DNA of 64,000 nucleotides from ZC4RG30 sp040508085 (GTDB lineage: Bacteria > Pseudomonadota > Gammaproteobacteria > Steroidobacterales > Steroidobacteraceae), in contig JBEVNO010000161.1 in the NCBI GenBank assembly GCA_040508085.1, positions 1 through 64,000 of the forward strand. The letters are read 5' to 3'. The position numbers were made by a program, and so were the translations under genes. The number at the start of each line of letters is the position of its first letter. The stretch's first letter is position 1. Below, piece by piece: positions 1 to 7,739 of this stretch. The notes under the pieces are model-generated. The model did not search any database, was not told where the DNA came from, and saw only the letters and a program-made list of their open reading frames with translations.

Positions 1-318
1 GCCGCCGGCATCGCCGCGGAGCGCATCGCGCTCGATCCGGGTTTTGGCTTCGGCAAGAACCTGCAGCACAACCTGGAGTTGCTGGCCGGGCTGCCGCGCA
101 TCACCGGTGGCGCCTATCCGGTGCTGATCGGCCTGTCGCGCAAATCGATGCTGTCCAGGCTCACCGGGCGGCCTGTGGACCAGCGCCTGGCCGGCAGCCT
201 GGCGCTGCATACCATCGGCACCCTGCATGGAGCGCGTATCGTGCGGGCCCATGATGTGGCCGAGACACGCGATGCGGTGGCGGTAGCGTGGGCGGTCCGG
301 CAGGGCGGGGCGGGATAA
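1..318 (+). CDS. folP: Dihydropteroate synthase, C-terminal part (cut by window start)
   Basis: Only the last 105 residues are in the window; frame 1 is open from base 1 to the TAA at 316-318. DHPS condenses p-aminobenzoate with hydroxymethyl-dihydropterin diphosphate in cytosolic folate synthesis. The visible part carries the family's LDPGFGFGK stretch and the GLSRKSML stretch, which belong to the pterin/phosphate-binding side of the TIM barrel, and it ends with the usual VRAHDV..TRDAV helix. glmM starts 5 bases after the stop, the standard gammaproteobacterial folP-glmM pair, so the two are probably co-transcribed. The identity is secure; the N-terminal half cannot be assessed. Confidence 0.95.
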   Translation, partial: AAGIAAERIALDPGFGFGKNLQHNLELLAGLPRITGGAYPVLIGLSRKSMLSRLTGRPVDQRLAGSLALHTIGTLHGARIVRAHDVAETRDAVAVAWAVRQGGAG

Positions 319-323
319 CCAGC

Positions 324-1658
324 ATGGCACGCAAGCATTTCGGCACGGACGGTATACGCGGCAAGGTCGGCGACGCGCCCATGACCGTCGATTTCACATT
401 GCGGCTTGCCAGCGCCGCGGCACGCGTGCTGGCGCCGCAGGGTGGCCGGGCCATCATCGGCAAGGACACGCGCGTATCCGGCTACATGTTCGAATCCGCG
501 CTCGAGGCGGGCCTGGTGGCTGCGGGGGTGGATGTATGGCTCACCGGCCCGATTCCCACGCCCGGCATTGCGTTCCTGACGCGACATCGCGGCGACAGCT
601 TCGGCATCGTCATCAGCGCCTCGCACAACCCCTACGAGGACAATGGCATCAAGTTCTTCGACGGTACCGGTGCCAAGCTGTCCGATGAACTCGAGGAGCA
701 GATCGAGATGGAAATGGAGCGCGGCGTGCACACGCAGCCCTCCAACCATCTGGGCCGCGCGCGGCGCGCCGATGCGCAGCTCGAGGCCTACCAGGATTTC
801 TGTGCCTCGACCGTGCCGGCGGGCCTGGATCTGACCGGCATGAAGCTGGTCATTGATTGCGCCAATGGGGCGGGCTTCAAAGTTGGGCCGCGACTGCTGG
901 CTGCGCTGGGCGCGGATGTCATCCCTATCGGCTGTTCGCCGAACGGCCGCAACATCAACGATGGCTGTGGTTCCACCTCACCGGGCCTGCTGCAGCTCAC
1001 CGTGACGGGCGTGGGCGCCGCGGCCGGCATCGCGCTGGATGGTGACGGGGACCGCCTGGCGATGGTCGATCACCTGGGGCGCGTCATGGACGGCGACCAG
1101 CTGCTGTACATCATCGCGCGCGACCGCGCGGCGCGCGGCGAACTCCCCGGGCCCGTCGTGGGCACCCTGATGAGCAACCTGGGGCTCGAGCTTGCTTTGC
1201 GCGAACTGGGCATCGGCTTCCGCCGCGCCGCGGTGGGCGACCGCTACGTGCTGGCGATGCTGAAGGAAACCGGCGGTGTCATCGGCGGCGAGACCAGCGG
1301 TCATATTCTGTGCCTTGACCGGGCCACCACTGGCGATGCACTGGTCAGCGCGCTGCAGGTGCTGGATATCATGCGCCGCAGCGGCCAGTCGCTGGCGGCG
1401 CTGGCCGCCGGCATGACGCGTCTGCCGCAGGTGATGCTCAATGTGCGCGTGGGGCAGCGTTTCGACCCGGCCACCGTGCCGCAGGTGGCGGCGGCGGTGG
1501 CCGCCGTCGAGGCGCAGCTGGCCGGGCAGGGACGCATCGTGCTGCGCCCTTCGGGCACCGAACCGCTGATCCGGGTGATGGTGGAGGCGCGCGAGGAGCC
1601 GGTAGCCAGGGGTTGTGCCGAGCGCATCGCAACGGCGGTGCGGGCGGCGAGCGCCTGA
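324..1658 (+). CDS. glmM: Phosphoglucosamine mutase
   Basis: GlmM interconverts glucosamine-6-phosphate and glucosamine-1-phosphate, feeding UDP-GlcNAc for peptidoglycan and LPS. The protein is 444 aa, the normal family length. It begins MARKHFGTDGIRG, the conserved N-terminus, which is why the ATG at 324 is preferred over the in-frame ATG at 288 that would overlap folP. The phosphorylated serine is S100 in ISASHNP, the Mg-binding loop is D239-G-D-G-D-R, and the phosphate-binding loop RPSGTEPLIRVM lies near the C-terminus. It follows folP by 5 bases. tpiA is 60 bases downstream with its own promoter-like sequence. Confidence 0.97.
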   Translation: MARKHFGTDGIRGKVGDAPMTVDFTLRLASAAARVLAPQGGRAIIGKDTRVSGYMFESALEAGLVAAGVDVWLTGPIPTPGIAFLTRHRGDSFGIVISASHNPYEDNGIKFFDGTGAKLSDELEEQIEMEMERGVHTQPSNHLGRARRADAQLEAYQDFCASTVPAGLDLTGMKLVIDCANGAGFKVGPRLLAALGADVIPIGCSPNGRNINDGCGSTSPGLLQLTVTGVGAAAGIALDGDGDRLAMVDHLGRVMDGDQLLYIIARDRAARGELPGPVVGTLMSNLGLELALRELGIGFRRAAVGDRYVLAMLKETGGVIGGETSGHILCLDRATTGDALVSALQVLDIMRRSGQSLAALAAGMTRLPQVMLNVRVGQRFDPATVPQVAAAVAAVEAQLAGQGRIVLRPSGTEPLIRVMVEAREEPVARGCAERIATAVRAASA

Positions 1659-1677
1659 TGCCAGCCATGCATCCTGT

Positions 1678-1706
1678 TTGCGGCAGGCGCGGGCCGCCGC
1701 TATCAT
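1678..1706 (+). promoter_or_regulatory. Candidate sigma-70 promoter for tpiA
   Basis: TTGCGG (1678-1683), a 17-base spacer and TATCAT (1701-1706) resemble -35 and -10 elements. Transcription would begin near 1713, only a few bases before the tpiA ATG at 1719, and no Shine-Dalgarno sequence is visible in that interval. The mRNA may therefore be leaderless or nearly so. Read from sequence alone; moderate to low confidence. Confidence 0.4.
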
Positions 1707-1718
1707 CGCGCGCCCCTT

Positions 1719-2495
1719 ATGGATACCCCCGCTAAAAAGCCCCGCCGCATCGTAGCCGGCAACTGGAAGATGAACGGCTCCCGGGCCGCCAACCAGGCGC
1801 TGCTGGACGCGCTGGTCTCCTCCAATGTCAGCGATGCCAACGTCGGCTGCATCGTGTTCCCGCCATTCGTCTATCTGGCGGAAGCGGCGCGGCAGCTGGC
1901 CGGTTCGCCCATCTGGCTGGGTGCGCAGAACGTCTGCGCCGAGGCACAGGGCGCGTTCACGGGCGAGATTTCCGGTGCCATGCTGGCTGATGTCGGGGCC
2001 ACGCATGTGCTGGTAGGTCATTCGGAGCGCCGCGCCCTGTATGGCGAGGATGATGCACTGGTGGCTCGCAAATACGCCGCCGCGCTGGCCGCCGGCCTCA
2101 CGCCGGTGCTGTGCGTCGGCGAGCAGCTGGCGGAGCGCGATGCCGGCCAGACCCATGTGGTGGTGGCACGGCAGCTCGATGCCGTGCTGGCCGTTTCCGG
2201 CGTTGCGGCGCTGGCGCGCGGCATCCTGGCCTACGAGCCGGTGTGGGCCATTGGCACCGGGCGGACCGCGTCGCCGGAGCAGGCGCAGGATGTGCATGCC
2301 TTCATCCGCGCGCGGGTCGCCGCCCACGATGCTAGTATCGCCGCCGGCCTGAGCCTGCTGTACGGCGGCAGCTGCAAGGCCGCGAACGCGGCCGAATTAT
2401 TCGGCATGCCGGATGTAGATGGCGGCCTGATCGGCGGAGCCTCCCTGAAGGCGGAGGAGTTCCTCGCCATCTGGTCGGCCGCCACCCAAGGTTGA
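1719..2495 (+). CDS. tpiA: Triose-phosphate isomerase
   Basis: This glycolytic enzyme interconverts dihydroxyacetone phosphate and glyceraldehyde-3-phosphate in the cytosol. The protein is 258 aa, typical for the family. The catalytic set is complete: K17 in AGNWKMNG, H101 in VGHSERR and E173 in AYEPVWAIGTG, and the phosphate-binding YGGS and GGASL loops are near the C-terminus. About ten residues precede the usual start of the fold; the ATG at 1719 is the only good start. secG follows after 7 bases, so tpiA and secG are probably one transcript, the usual pairing in gammaproteobacteria. Confidence 0.97.
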   Translation: MDTPAKKPRRIVAGNWKMNGSRAANQALLDALVSSNVSDANVGCIVFPPFVYLAEAARQLAGSPIWLGAQNVCAEAQGAFTGEISGAMLADVGATHVLVGHSERRALYGEDDALVARKYAAALAAGLTPVLCVGEQLAERDAGQTHVVVARQLDAVLAVSGVAALARGILAYEPVWAIGTGRTASPEQAQDVHAFIRARVAAHDASIAAGLSLLYGGSCKAANAAELFGMPDVDGGLIGGASLKAEEFLAIWSAATQG

Positions 2496-2502
2496 GAGAC
2501 AA

Positions 2503-2913
2503 ATGCTGCATACCCTTCTGTTGATCGTCCACATCCTCAGCGCCCTGTGCATCGTGGCGCTGGTGCTGGTCCAGCGCGGCAAGGGCGCAGACGCGGGCGC
2601 AGGTTTCGGCGCCGGCGCATCCGGCACGGTTTTCGGTGCGCGAGGCGCGAGCACGGCGCTGTCGCGCGCCACCGCCATTCTCGCCACAGTGTTCATGGTG
2701 ACCAGCCTGACGCTGGCCTACATGGGCGCGCGCAGCACGAGCGTCCCCGCCGAGAGCGCGCTGGAGCGCCTCACCGGGCAGGGCGATGGCAATGTGCCGG
2801 CCGTGCCCCAGGCGGGGCCGGCGGATGCGACTGCGCCGTCCGATGTGCCTGCGGCGCCTGCCGCGCCGCCGGCCGCGCAACCGGTGACCCCGGCGACGCC
2901 GCCAGCTGAGTAG
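2503..2913 (+). CDS. secG: Preprotein translocase subunit SecG
   Basis: SecG is the small accessory subunit of the SecYEG channel in the inner membrane. The 136-aa product has two hydrophobic segments (about residues 1-22 and 50-75) joined by a loop with the family signature, a QRGKGADAGAGFGAG stretch followed by a VFGARG motif. The C-terminal ~50 residues are an Ala/Pro-rich tail without recognisable domain, common in this family. It lies between tpiA and tRNA-Leu(GAG), the same order as in many gammaproteobacteria, and the tRNA starts 26 bases after its stop, so both may share a primary transcript. Confidence 0.95.
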   Translation: MLHTLLLIVHILSALCIVALVLVQRGKGADAGAGFGAGASGTVFGARGASTALSRATAILATVFMVTSLTLAYMGARSTSVPAESALERLTGQGDGNVPAVPQAGPADATAPSDVPAAPAAPPAAQPVTPATPPAE

Positions 2914-2939
2914 TTTCTAGTGAACGGCCCGCAGTAAAC

Positions 2940-3024
<85 letters not shown>

Positions 3025-3040
3025 ATTCTGTGGAGCCGTT

Positions 3041-3049
3041 TGCTACAAT
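3041..3049 (+). promoter_or_regulatory. Candidate extended -10 promoter of the nuo operon
   Basis: TGCTACAAT fits an extended -10 element (TGn followed by a TATAAT-like hexamer, 5 of 6 matches). No convincing -35 lies upstream because that position is the 3' end of tRNA-Leu. It would place the start of transcription near 3056, giving a leader of about 65 nt before nuoA. Inferred from sequence only. Confidence 0.4.
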
Positions 3050-3085
3050 AATTGGCGATCACGGGGCGCGCGCAAACCGGTTGTT

Positions 3086-3110
3086 CGGGGCGCGAAGGCC
3101 CCGTTTTGTT
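3086..3110 (+). terminator. Terminator-like hairpin in the nuoA leader
   Basis: A 6-bp stem CGGGGC (3086-3091) and GCCCCG (3098-3103) with loop GCGAAG is followed at once by TTTTGTT. It can terminate tRNA-Leu transcripts, and because it lies between the candidate nuo promoter and nuoA (start 3121) it could also attenuate nuo expression. Confidence 0.6.
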
Positions 3111-3120
3111 GTGGATGGTC

Positions 3121-3489
3121 ATGCTCGCGAATTATCTGCCGGTTCTCATCTTCCTGGTCGTGGCCACCGGTCTTGCTGCCGTGCTCCTGGGCCTCGGCAA
3201 CATCTTCGGCAGGCTCACGAGCAAGGATCCCCGCGACCCGGAGAAGCTCTCCGCGTATGAGTGCGGTTTCGAAGCCTTCGAAGACACGCGCGCCCGTTTC
3301 GACGTGCGTTACTACCTGGTTGCCATCCTGTTCATCGTTTTCGATCTCGAGATCGCCTTCCTGTTTCCGTGGGCGGTGTCGCTGCCGGCCATCGGCCCGC
3401 TGGGCCTGTGGGCGATGGGCGTGTTCCTGCTGATCCTGGTGGTCGGGTTCGCGTATGAGTGGAAGAAGGGGGCGCTGGAGTGGGATTAG
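3121..3489 (+). CDS. nuoA: NADH-quinone oxidoreductase subunit A
   Basis: NuoA is a small inner-membrane subunit of complex I at the junction of the peripheral and membrane arms. From the ATG at 3121 the product is 122 aa and begins MLANYLPVLIFL, directly with the first membrane helix; an ATG two codons upstream (3115) is equally possible, but the 23-residue extension to 3052 would read through the leader hairpin and is unlikely. The conserved loop YECGFEAFEDTRARFDVRYYLVAILFIVFDLE is present in pieces, with the acidic FDLEIAFLFPW segment opening the second helix. Three membrane helices are evident. It is the first of 14 nuo genes and overlaps nuoB by 10 bases. Confidence 0.96.
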   Translation: MLANYLPVLIFLVVATGLAAVLLGLGNIFGRLTSKDPRDPEKLSAYECGFEAFEDTRARFDVRYYLVAILFIVFDLEIAFLFPWAVSLPAIGPLGLWAMGVFLLILVVGFAYEWKKGALEWD

Positions 3490-3986
3490 AAGAAGTCGAG
3501 CTGCCGCCTGACAACCCCGAGGCCTTCGCCCAGCGCGGTTTCCTGACCACGCAGGTGGACAGCCTGGTGGCGTGGGCACGCACCGGTTCGCTGTGGCCGA
3601 TGACCTTCGGTCTCGCCTGCTGCGCGGTCGAGATGATGCACGCGGGTGCCTCGCGCTATGACCTCGACCGCTTCGGCATCGTGTTCCGTCCAAGTCCGCG
3701 CCAGTCCGACGTGATGATCGTGGCCGGTACGCTGGTCAACAAGATGGCGCCGGCGCTGCGCAAGGTATACGACCAGATGCCCGAGCCCCGCTGGGTGATT
3801 TCCATGGGTTCCTGCGCCAACGGCGGCGGTTACTACCACTACAGTTATGCCGTGGTGCGCGGCTGCGACCGTATCGTCCCCGTGGATGTCTACGTGCCCG
3901 GCTGCCCGCCCACAGCCGAGGCGCTGCTGTACGGCATCTTGCAGCTGCAGAAAAAGATCGCCCGCACCTCGGCGCTGACGGGATGA
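3480..3986 (+). CDS. nuoB: NADH-quinone oxidoreductase subunit B
   Basis: NuoB carries cluster N2, the last iron-sulfur centre before quinone. With the GTG at 3480 the product is 168 aa; this start lies inside the end of nuoA and has a purine-rich stretch (GGAAGAAGGGGG) just upstream. An ATG at 3459 would add seven residues. The four N2 ligands are visible: the adjacent pair C47-C48 in LACCAVE, C112 in GSCANGGG and C142 in VPGCPP. The stop overlaps the nuoC start by 4 bases, so translation is coupled. Confidence 0.96.
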   Translation: MGLEEVELPPDNPEAFAQRGFLTTQVDSLVAWARTGSLWPMTFGLACCAVEMMHAGASRYDLDRFGIVFRPSPRQSDVMIVAGTLVNKMAPALRKVYDQMPEPRWVISMGSCANGGGYYHYSYAVVRGCDRIVPVDVYVPGCPPTAEALLYGILQLQKKIARTSALTG

Positions 3987-4666
3987 GCGCCAGAAGCGAA
4001 CAGATGGCGGCCGCCGTGGCGGCGAGCCTGGCAGACCGGGTCACCCGGCGCGAGTCCGCGCTGGGCGAGCTGCAGTACGATGTCGCCGCCGCGGACCTGG
4101 TGGCGGTGGCCACGCAGTTGCGCGACGACCCGGCACTGAGTTTCGAGGTGCTGATCGACGTTTCCGGCGTCGACTACATGGATTACGGGCGCAGCGAGTG
4201 GCGCACGGTGAGTTCATCCAGCCGCGGCTTCGGCCGTGCGGTGAACCGCGCCGGCGCCGGTGGCACGCATGACGGGCCGCGCTTTGCCGTGCTTTACCAG
4301 CTTCTGTCCGTCGCCCACAACGAGCGCGTCGCGCTGCGCGTCTACTGCGCCGACAGCGAGGATCCGGCGATCGACACGCTGACTGGCGTGTGGGCTTCGG
4401 CCAACTGGTTCGAGCGCGAGACATTCGATCTATTCGGCATCGTGTTCAACGGCCATCCGGATCTGCGGCGCATCCTTACCGACTACGGATTCATCGGGCA
4501 CCCGTTCCGCAAGGATTTCCCGCTGGTCGGCAATGTCGAGGTGCGCTACGACGAGCAGAAGCAGCGAGTGGTATACGAGCCGGTGGATATCATCCCGCGC
4601 GTCCTGGTGCCGCGCGTGATCCGTGACGACCACCGTTACGAGCCTGAACTGAAGGGTCGCAGCTGA
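3983..4666 (+). CDS. nuoC: NADH-quinone oxidoreductase subunit C
   Basis: NuoC is a hydrophilic subunit of the peripheral arm of complex I. The 227-aa product has the 30-kDa-subunit signature ERETFDLFGIVFNGHPDLRRIL with the DYGFIGHPFRKDFPL block near the C-terminus. nuoC and nuoD are separate genes here, unlike the fused nuoCD of Escherichia coli and Pseudomonas. A Ser/Arg/Gly-rich stretch of about 25 residues (around positions 73-95) sits between the N-terminal fold and the signature; it looks like a lineage-specific loop. The ATG overlaps the nuoB stop, and the TGA shares a base with the nuoD ATG. Confidence 0.95.
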   Translation: MSARSEQMAAAVAASLADRVTRRESALGELQYDVAAADLVAVATQLRDDPALSFEVLIDVSGVDYMDYGRSEWRTVSSSSRGFGRAVNRAGAGGTHDGPRFAVLYQLLSVAHNERVALRVYCADSEDPAIDTLTGVWASANWFERETFDLFGIVFNGHPDLRRILTDYGFIGHPFRKDFPLVGNVEVRYDEQKQRVVYEPVDIIPRVLVPRVIRDDHRYEPELKGRS

Positions 4667-5919
4667 TGGCCGAGATCCGCAATTTCACGCTGAATTTCGG
4701 TCCGCAGCACCCGGCTGCACATGGCGTGCTGCGCCTGGTGCTGGAGATGGACGGCGAGACCATCATCAAGGCGGACCCGCACGTGGGCCTGCTGCACCGT
4801 GGCACCGAGAAGCTGGCCGAGAGCAAGCCCTTCAATGCCTCCATCGGTTACATGGATCGCCTCGATTACGTCTCGATGATGTGCAACGAGCATGCCTATG
4901 TGCTCGCCATCGAGAAGCTGCTGGGTGTGAAGGTCCCGGTGCGGGCGCAGTACATCCGTGTGATGTTCGACGAGATCACCCGCGTGCTGAACCACCTGAT
5001 GTGGCTGGGCGCGCACGGGCTCGATATCGGCGCGATGAGCGTGTTCCTGTTCTGCTTCCGCGAGCGCGAAGACCTGATGGACTGCTACGAGGCGGTCTCC
5101 GGCACGCGCATGCATGCCACGTATTACCGGCCGGGCGGCGTGTACCGCGACCTGCCCGACACCATGCCGCGCTACCAGGCTTCGCGGTGGCGTTCGCAGC
5201 GGGATGCCGACCGCCTGAACCAGGCGCGTTCCGGCTCGATGCTCGATTTCATCGAGGATTTCACCAACCGCTTTCCGGCCTGCGTGGATGAGTACGAAAC
5301 GCTGCTGACCGACAACCGCATCTGGAAGCAGCGCACCGTCAACATCGGCGTGGTGACGCCGGAGCGCGCGCTGCAGCTGGGTTTCTCCGGGCCGATGCTG
5401 CGCGGGTCGGGCATCGCCTGGGACCTGCGCAAGAAGCAGCCGTATGAAGTCTATGCCGACATGGATTTCGACATCCCGGTGGGCGTCAACGGCGACTGCT
5501 ATGACCGCTACCTGGTGCGCATCGAAGAGATGCGGCAGTCGAACCGCATCATCCAGCAGTGCATCGCCTGGCTGCGCGCCAACCCCGGCCCGGTGATGGT
5601 GGACGACCGCAAGATCCGCGCGCCGCGCCGCGAAGAGATGAAGGGCGACATGGAATCGCTCATCCATCACTTCAAGTATTTCACCGAAGGCTACAGCGTG
5701 CCCGAGGGCGAGACCTACGCCGCCGTCGAGGCCCCGAAGGGCGAATTCGGCATCCTGCTGGTCTCCGACGGCGCCAACAAGCCGTACCGGCTGCATTGCC
5801 GCGCACCGGGTTTTGCGCATCTCTCGGCACTGCCGGAGATGGTCGAAGGGCACATGCTCGCAGACGTCGTGGCCGTGATCGGCACCCAGGACATCGTGTT
5901 TGGAGAAGTGGATCGATGA
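4666..5919 (+). CDS. nuoD: NADH-quinone oxidoreductase subunit D
   Basis: NuoD is the 49-kDa-type subunit that forms most of the quinone-binding cavity together with NuoB. The 417-aa protein is of normal length for an unfused NuoD. It starts with the typical NFTLNFGPQHPAAHGVLRLV segment (given in part), continues with HVGLLHRGTEKL, and ends in the conserved pieces KAPGFAH-like CRAPGFAHLSALPEM and the terminal GTQDIVFGEVDR, where the second hydrogenase-like ligand region survives as a structural relic. Overlaps of 1 base with nuoC and 4 bases with nuoE show an intact operon. Confidence 0.97.
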   Translation: MAEIRNFTLNFGPQHPAAHGVLRLVLEMDGETIIKADPHVGLLHRGTEKLAESKPFNASIGYMDRLDYVSMMCNEHAYVLAIEKLLGVKVPVRAQYIRVMFDEITRVLNHLMWLGAHGLDIGAMSVFLFCFREREDLMDCYEAVSGTRMHATYYRPGGVYRDLPDTMPRYQASRWRSQRDADRLNQARSGSMLDFIEDFTNRFPACVDEYETLLTDNRIWKQRTVNIGVVTPERALQLGFSGPMLRGSGIAWDLRKKQPYEVYADMDFDIPVGVNGDCYDRYLVRIEEMRQSNRIIQQCIAWLRANPGPVMVDDRKIRAPRREEMKGDMESLIHHFKYFTEGYSVPEGETYAAVEAPKGEFGILLVSDGANKPYRLHCRAPGFAHLSALPEMVEGHMLADVVAVIGTQDIVFGEVDR

Positions 5920-6422
5920 GCGCTGCAGTTTCCGGCAAGGTCGCGCTGCTGACCGAACACACGCGCCACGAGATCGACGGATGGGTCGCGCGCTTCCCGG
6001 AGGGCAAGCAGCGCTCGGCGGTGCTGTCCGCATTGCGCTTCGTGCAGGAGCAGAACAACGGTTATCTCACGCCCGAGCTCATGGATGCGGTGGCGGAATA
6101 TCTGAAGCTGCCCCCGATCCAGGTGTACGAAGTGGCGAGCTTCTATTCAATGTTCGAGACGCACCCCTGCGGCCGGCATCACGTCAGTGTATGCACCAAC
6201 ATCTCCTGCATGCTGAACGGGTCGGACGAGATCGTGGCGTATGTGGAGAAGAAGCTGGGCATCCGGACCGGCGAGAGCACGCGCGACGGCCGCATCTTCC
6301 TGAAGCAGGAAGAAGAGTGCCTGGCCGCCTGCAATGGTGCGCCGATGATGATGGTCGATCACATCTACCACGAGCACCTGACGCCTGCGAAGGTCGACGA
6401 AGTGCTGGACAAGCTGAAGTAG
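5916..6422 (+). CDS. nuoE: NADH-quinone oxidoreductase subunit E
   Basis: NuoE binds the [2Fe-2S] cluster N1a in the NADH-dehydrogenase module. The ATG at 5916 overlaps the nuoD stop as ATGA; longer in-frame extensions into nuoD are spurious. The 168-aa product has the expected helical N-terminus (about 1-80) and a thioredoxin-like C-terminal domain. Its four cluster cysteines lie in CTNISC and EECLAACNGAP. nuoF follows after 6 bases, preceding its ATG by a short spacer. Confidence 0.96.
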   Translation: MSAAVSGKVALLTEHTRHEIDGWVARFPEGKQRSAVLSALRFVQEQNNGYLTPELMDAVAEYLKLPPIQVYEVASFYSMFETHPCGRHHVSVCTNISCMLNGSDEIVAYVEKKLGIRTGESTRDGRIFLKQEEECLAACNGAPMMMVDHIYHEHLTPAKVDEVLDKLK

Positions 6423-6428
6423 CACCAT

Positions 6429-7739
6429 ATGGGCAAGTGGGACGACAAGCTGAACCTGGTCTGCTTCGAGGTGCTGAAGCACCCGGAGCCGTGGAAGATC
6501 GAGACCTACCGCAAGATCGGTGGCTATGAGGCGTGGGAGAAGATCCTGCGCGAGAAGACCCCGCGCGAGGAAATCATCGAGATCGTCAAGGCTTCAGGGC
6601 TGCGCGGTCGCGGCGGCGCCGGCTTTCCGGTGGGCACGAAGTGGAGCTTCATGCCGCGCAACTCGCCCATCCAGAAATACGCGGTGTGCAATTCGGATGA
6701 ATCCGAGCCCGGCACCTGCCATGACCGCGACATCCTGCGTTACAACCCGCACCAGCTGATCGAAGGCATGGCGATCGGCGCCTACTCGATGGGCGCCACG
6801 GTGGGTTACAACTATATCCGCGGCGAATTCCTCGGCGAGCCGGTGCCGCGCTTCGAGGCCGCGCTGCAGGAAGCCTATGCAGCAGGCCTGCTGGGCAAGA
6901 ACATCATGGGTTCCGGCATCGATGTGGACATCTACTGCGCGGTGGGCGCCGGCGCCTATATCTGCGGCGAGGAAACCGCGCTGCTGGAGTCGCTGGAAGG
7001 CAAGCAGGGCAAGCCCCGCTTCAAGCCGCCATTCCCGGCCAACTTCGGCCTGTATGGCAAGCCGACCACCATCAACAACACCCAGAGCTACGCCTCCACA
7101 CCCGCCATCCTGCGCAAGGGCGCGGCGTGGTTTGCCGGCTTGGGCGTGCCGAATTCAGGCGGCACCATCGTGTTCTCCGTTTCCGGCCATGTGGCAAGGC
7201 CGGGCAATTACGAGCTGCCGATGGGCATTCCATTCGCAGAGCTGCTGGAGATTGCCGGCGGCATGCAGGGTGGTCGCCAGATCAAGGCGGTGATTCCCGG
7301 TGGTTCATCCTGCCCGGTGGTGCCCGGCGCCACGATGATGAAGACCAACATGGATTACGACTCGGTGAAGGCCGCCGGCAGCGCCATTGGCTCCGCCGCC
7401 GTCATCGTGATGGACGAGACCACCTGCATGGTGCGGGTGCTGGAGCGCCTGTCGCGCTTCTACATGTCGGAATCCTGCGGCCAGTGCACCCCCTGCCGTG
7501 AGGGCACCGGCTGGCTGAACCGCATGCTCAAACGCATCATGGCCGGCGAGGGCCGGCGCGAAGACATCGACATGCTGGTGCAGGTCGCGAACAAGATCGA
7601 GGGCCACACCATCTGTGCGCTGGGCGATGCCGCGGCCTGGCCGGTGCAGAGCTTCATCAAGCACTTCCGGCACGAGTTCGAATACATGGTCGATCACGGC
7701 GGCCGCAGCATCGTCAGCGCGCAGCAGGTGGCGGCATGA
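6429..7739 (+). CDS. nuoF: NADH-quinone oxidoreductase subunit F
   Basis: NuoF is the catalytic NADH-oxidising subunit with FMN and [4Fe-4S] cluster N3. The 436-aa product shows the glycine-rich NADH site GLRGRGGAGFPVGTKW, the FMN-binding ICGEETALLESLEGKQGKPR region (in part) and the cluster ligands C-x2-C-x2-C in SCGQCTPCREG plus a fourth cysteine in HTICALGD. All hallmark residues are intact. It overlaps nuoG by 4 bases. Confidence 0.97.
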   Translation: MGKWDDKLNLVCFEVLKHPEPWKIETYRKIGGYEAWEKILREKTPREEIIEIVKASGLRGRGGAGFPVGTKWSFMPRNSPIQKYAVCNSDESEPGTCHDRDILRYNPHQLIEGMAIGAYSMGATVGYNYIRGEFLGEPVPRFEAALQEAYAAGLLGKNIMGSGIDVDIYCAVGAGAYICGEETALLESLEGKQGKPRFKPPFPANFGLYGKPTTINNTQSYASTPAILRKGAAWFAGLGVPNSGGTIVFSVSGHVARPGNYELPMGIPFAELLEIAGGMQGGRQIKAVIPGGSSCPVVPGATMMKTNMDYDSVKAAGSAIGSAAVIVMDETTCMVRVLERLSRFYMSESCGQCTPCREGTGWLNRMLKRIMAGEGRREDIDMLVQVANKIEGHTICALGDAAAWPVQSFIKHFRHEFEYMVDHGGRSIVSAQQVAA

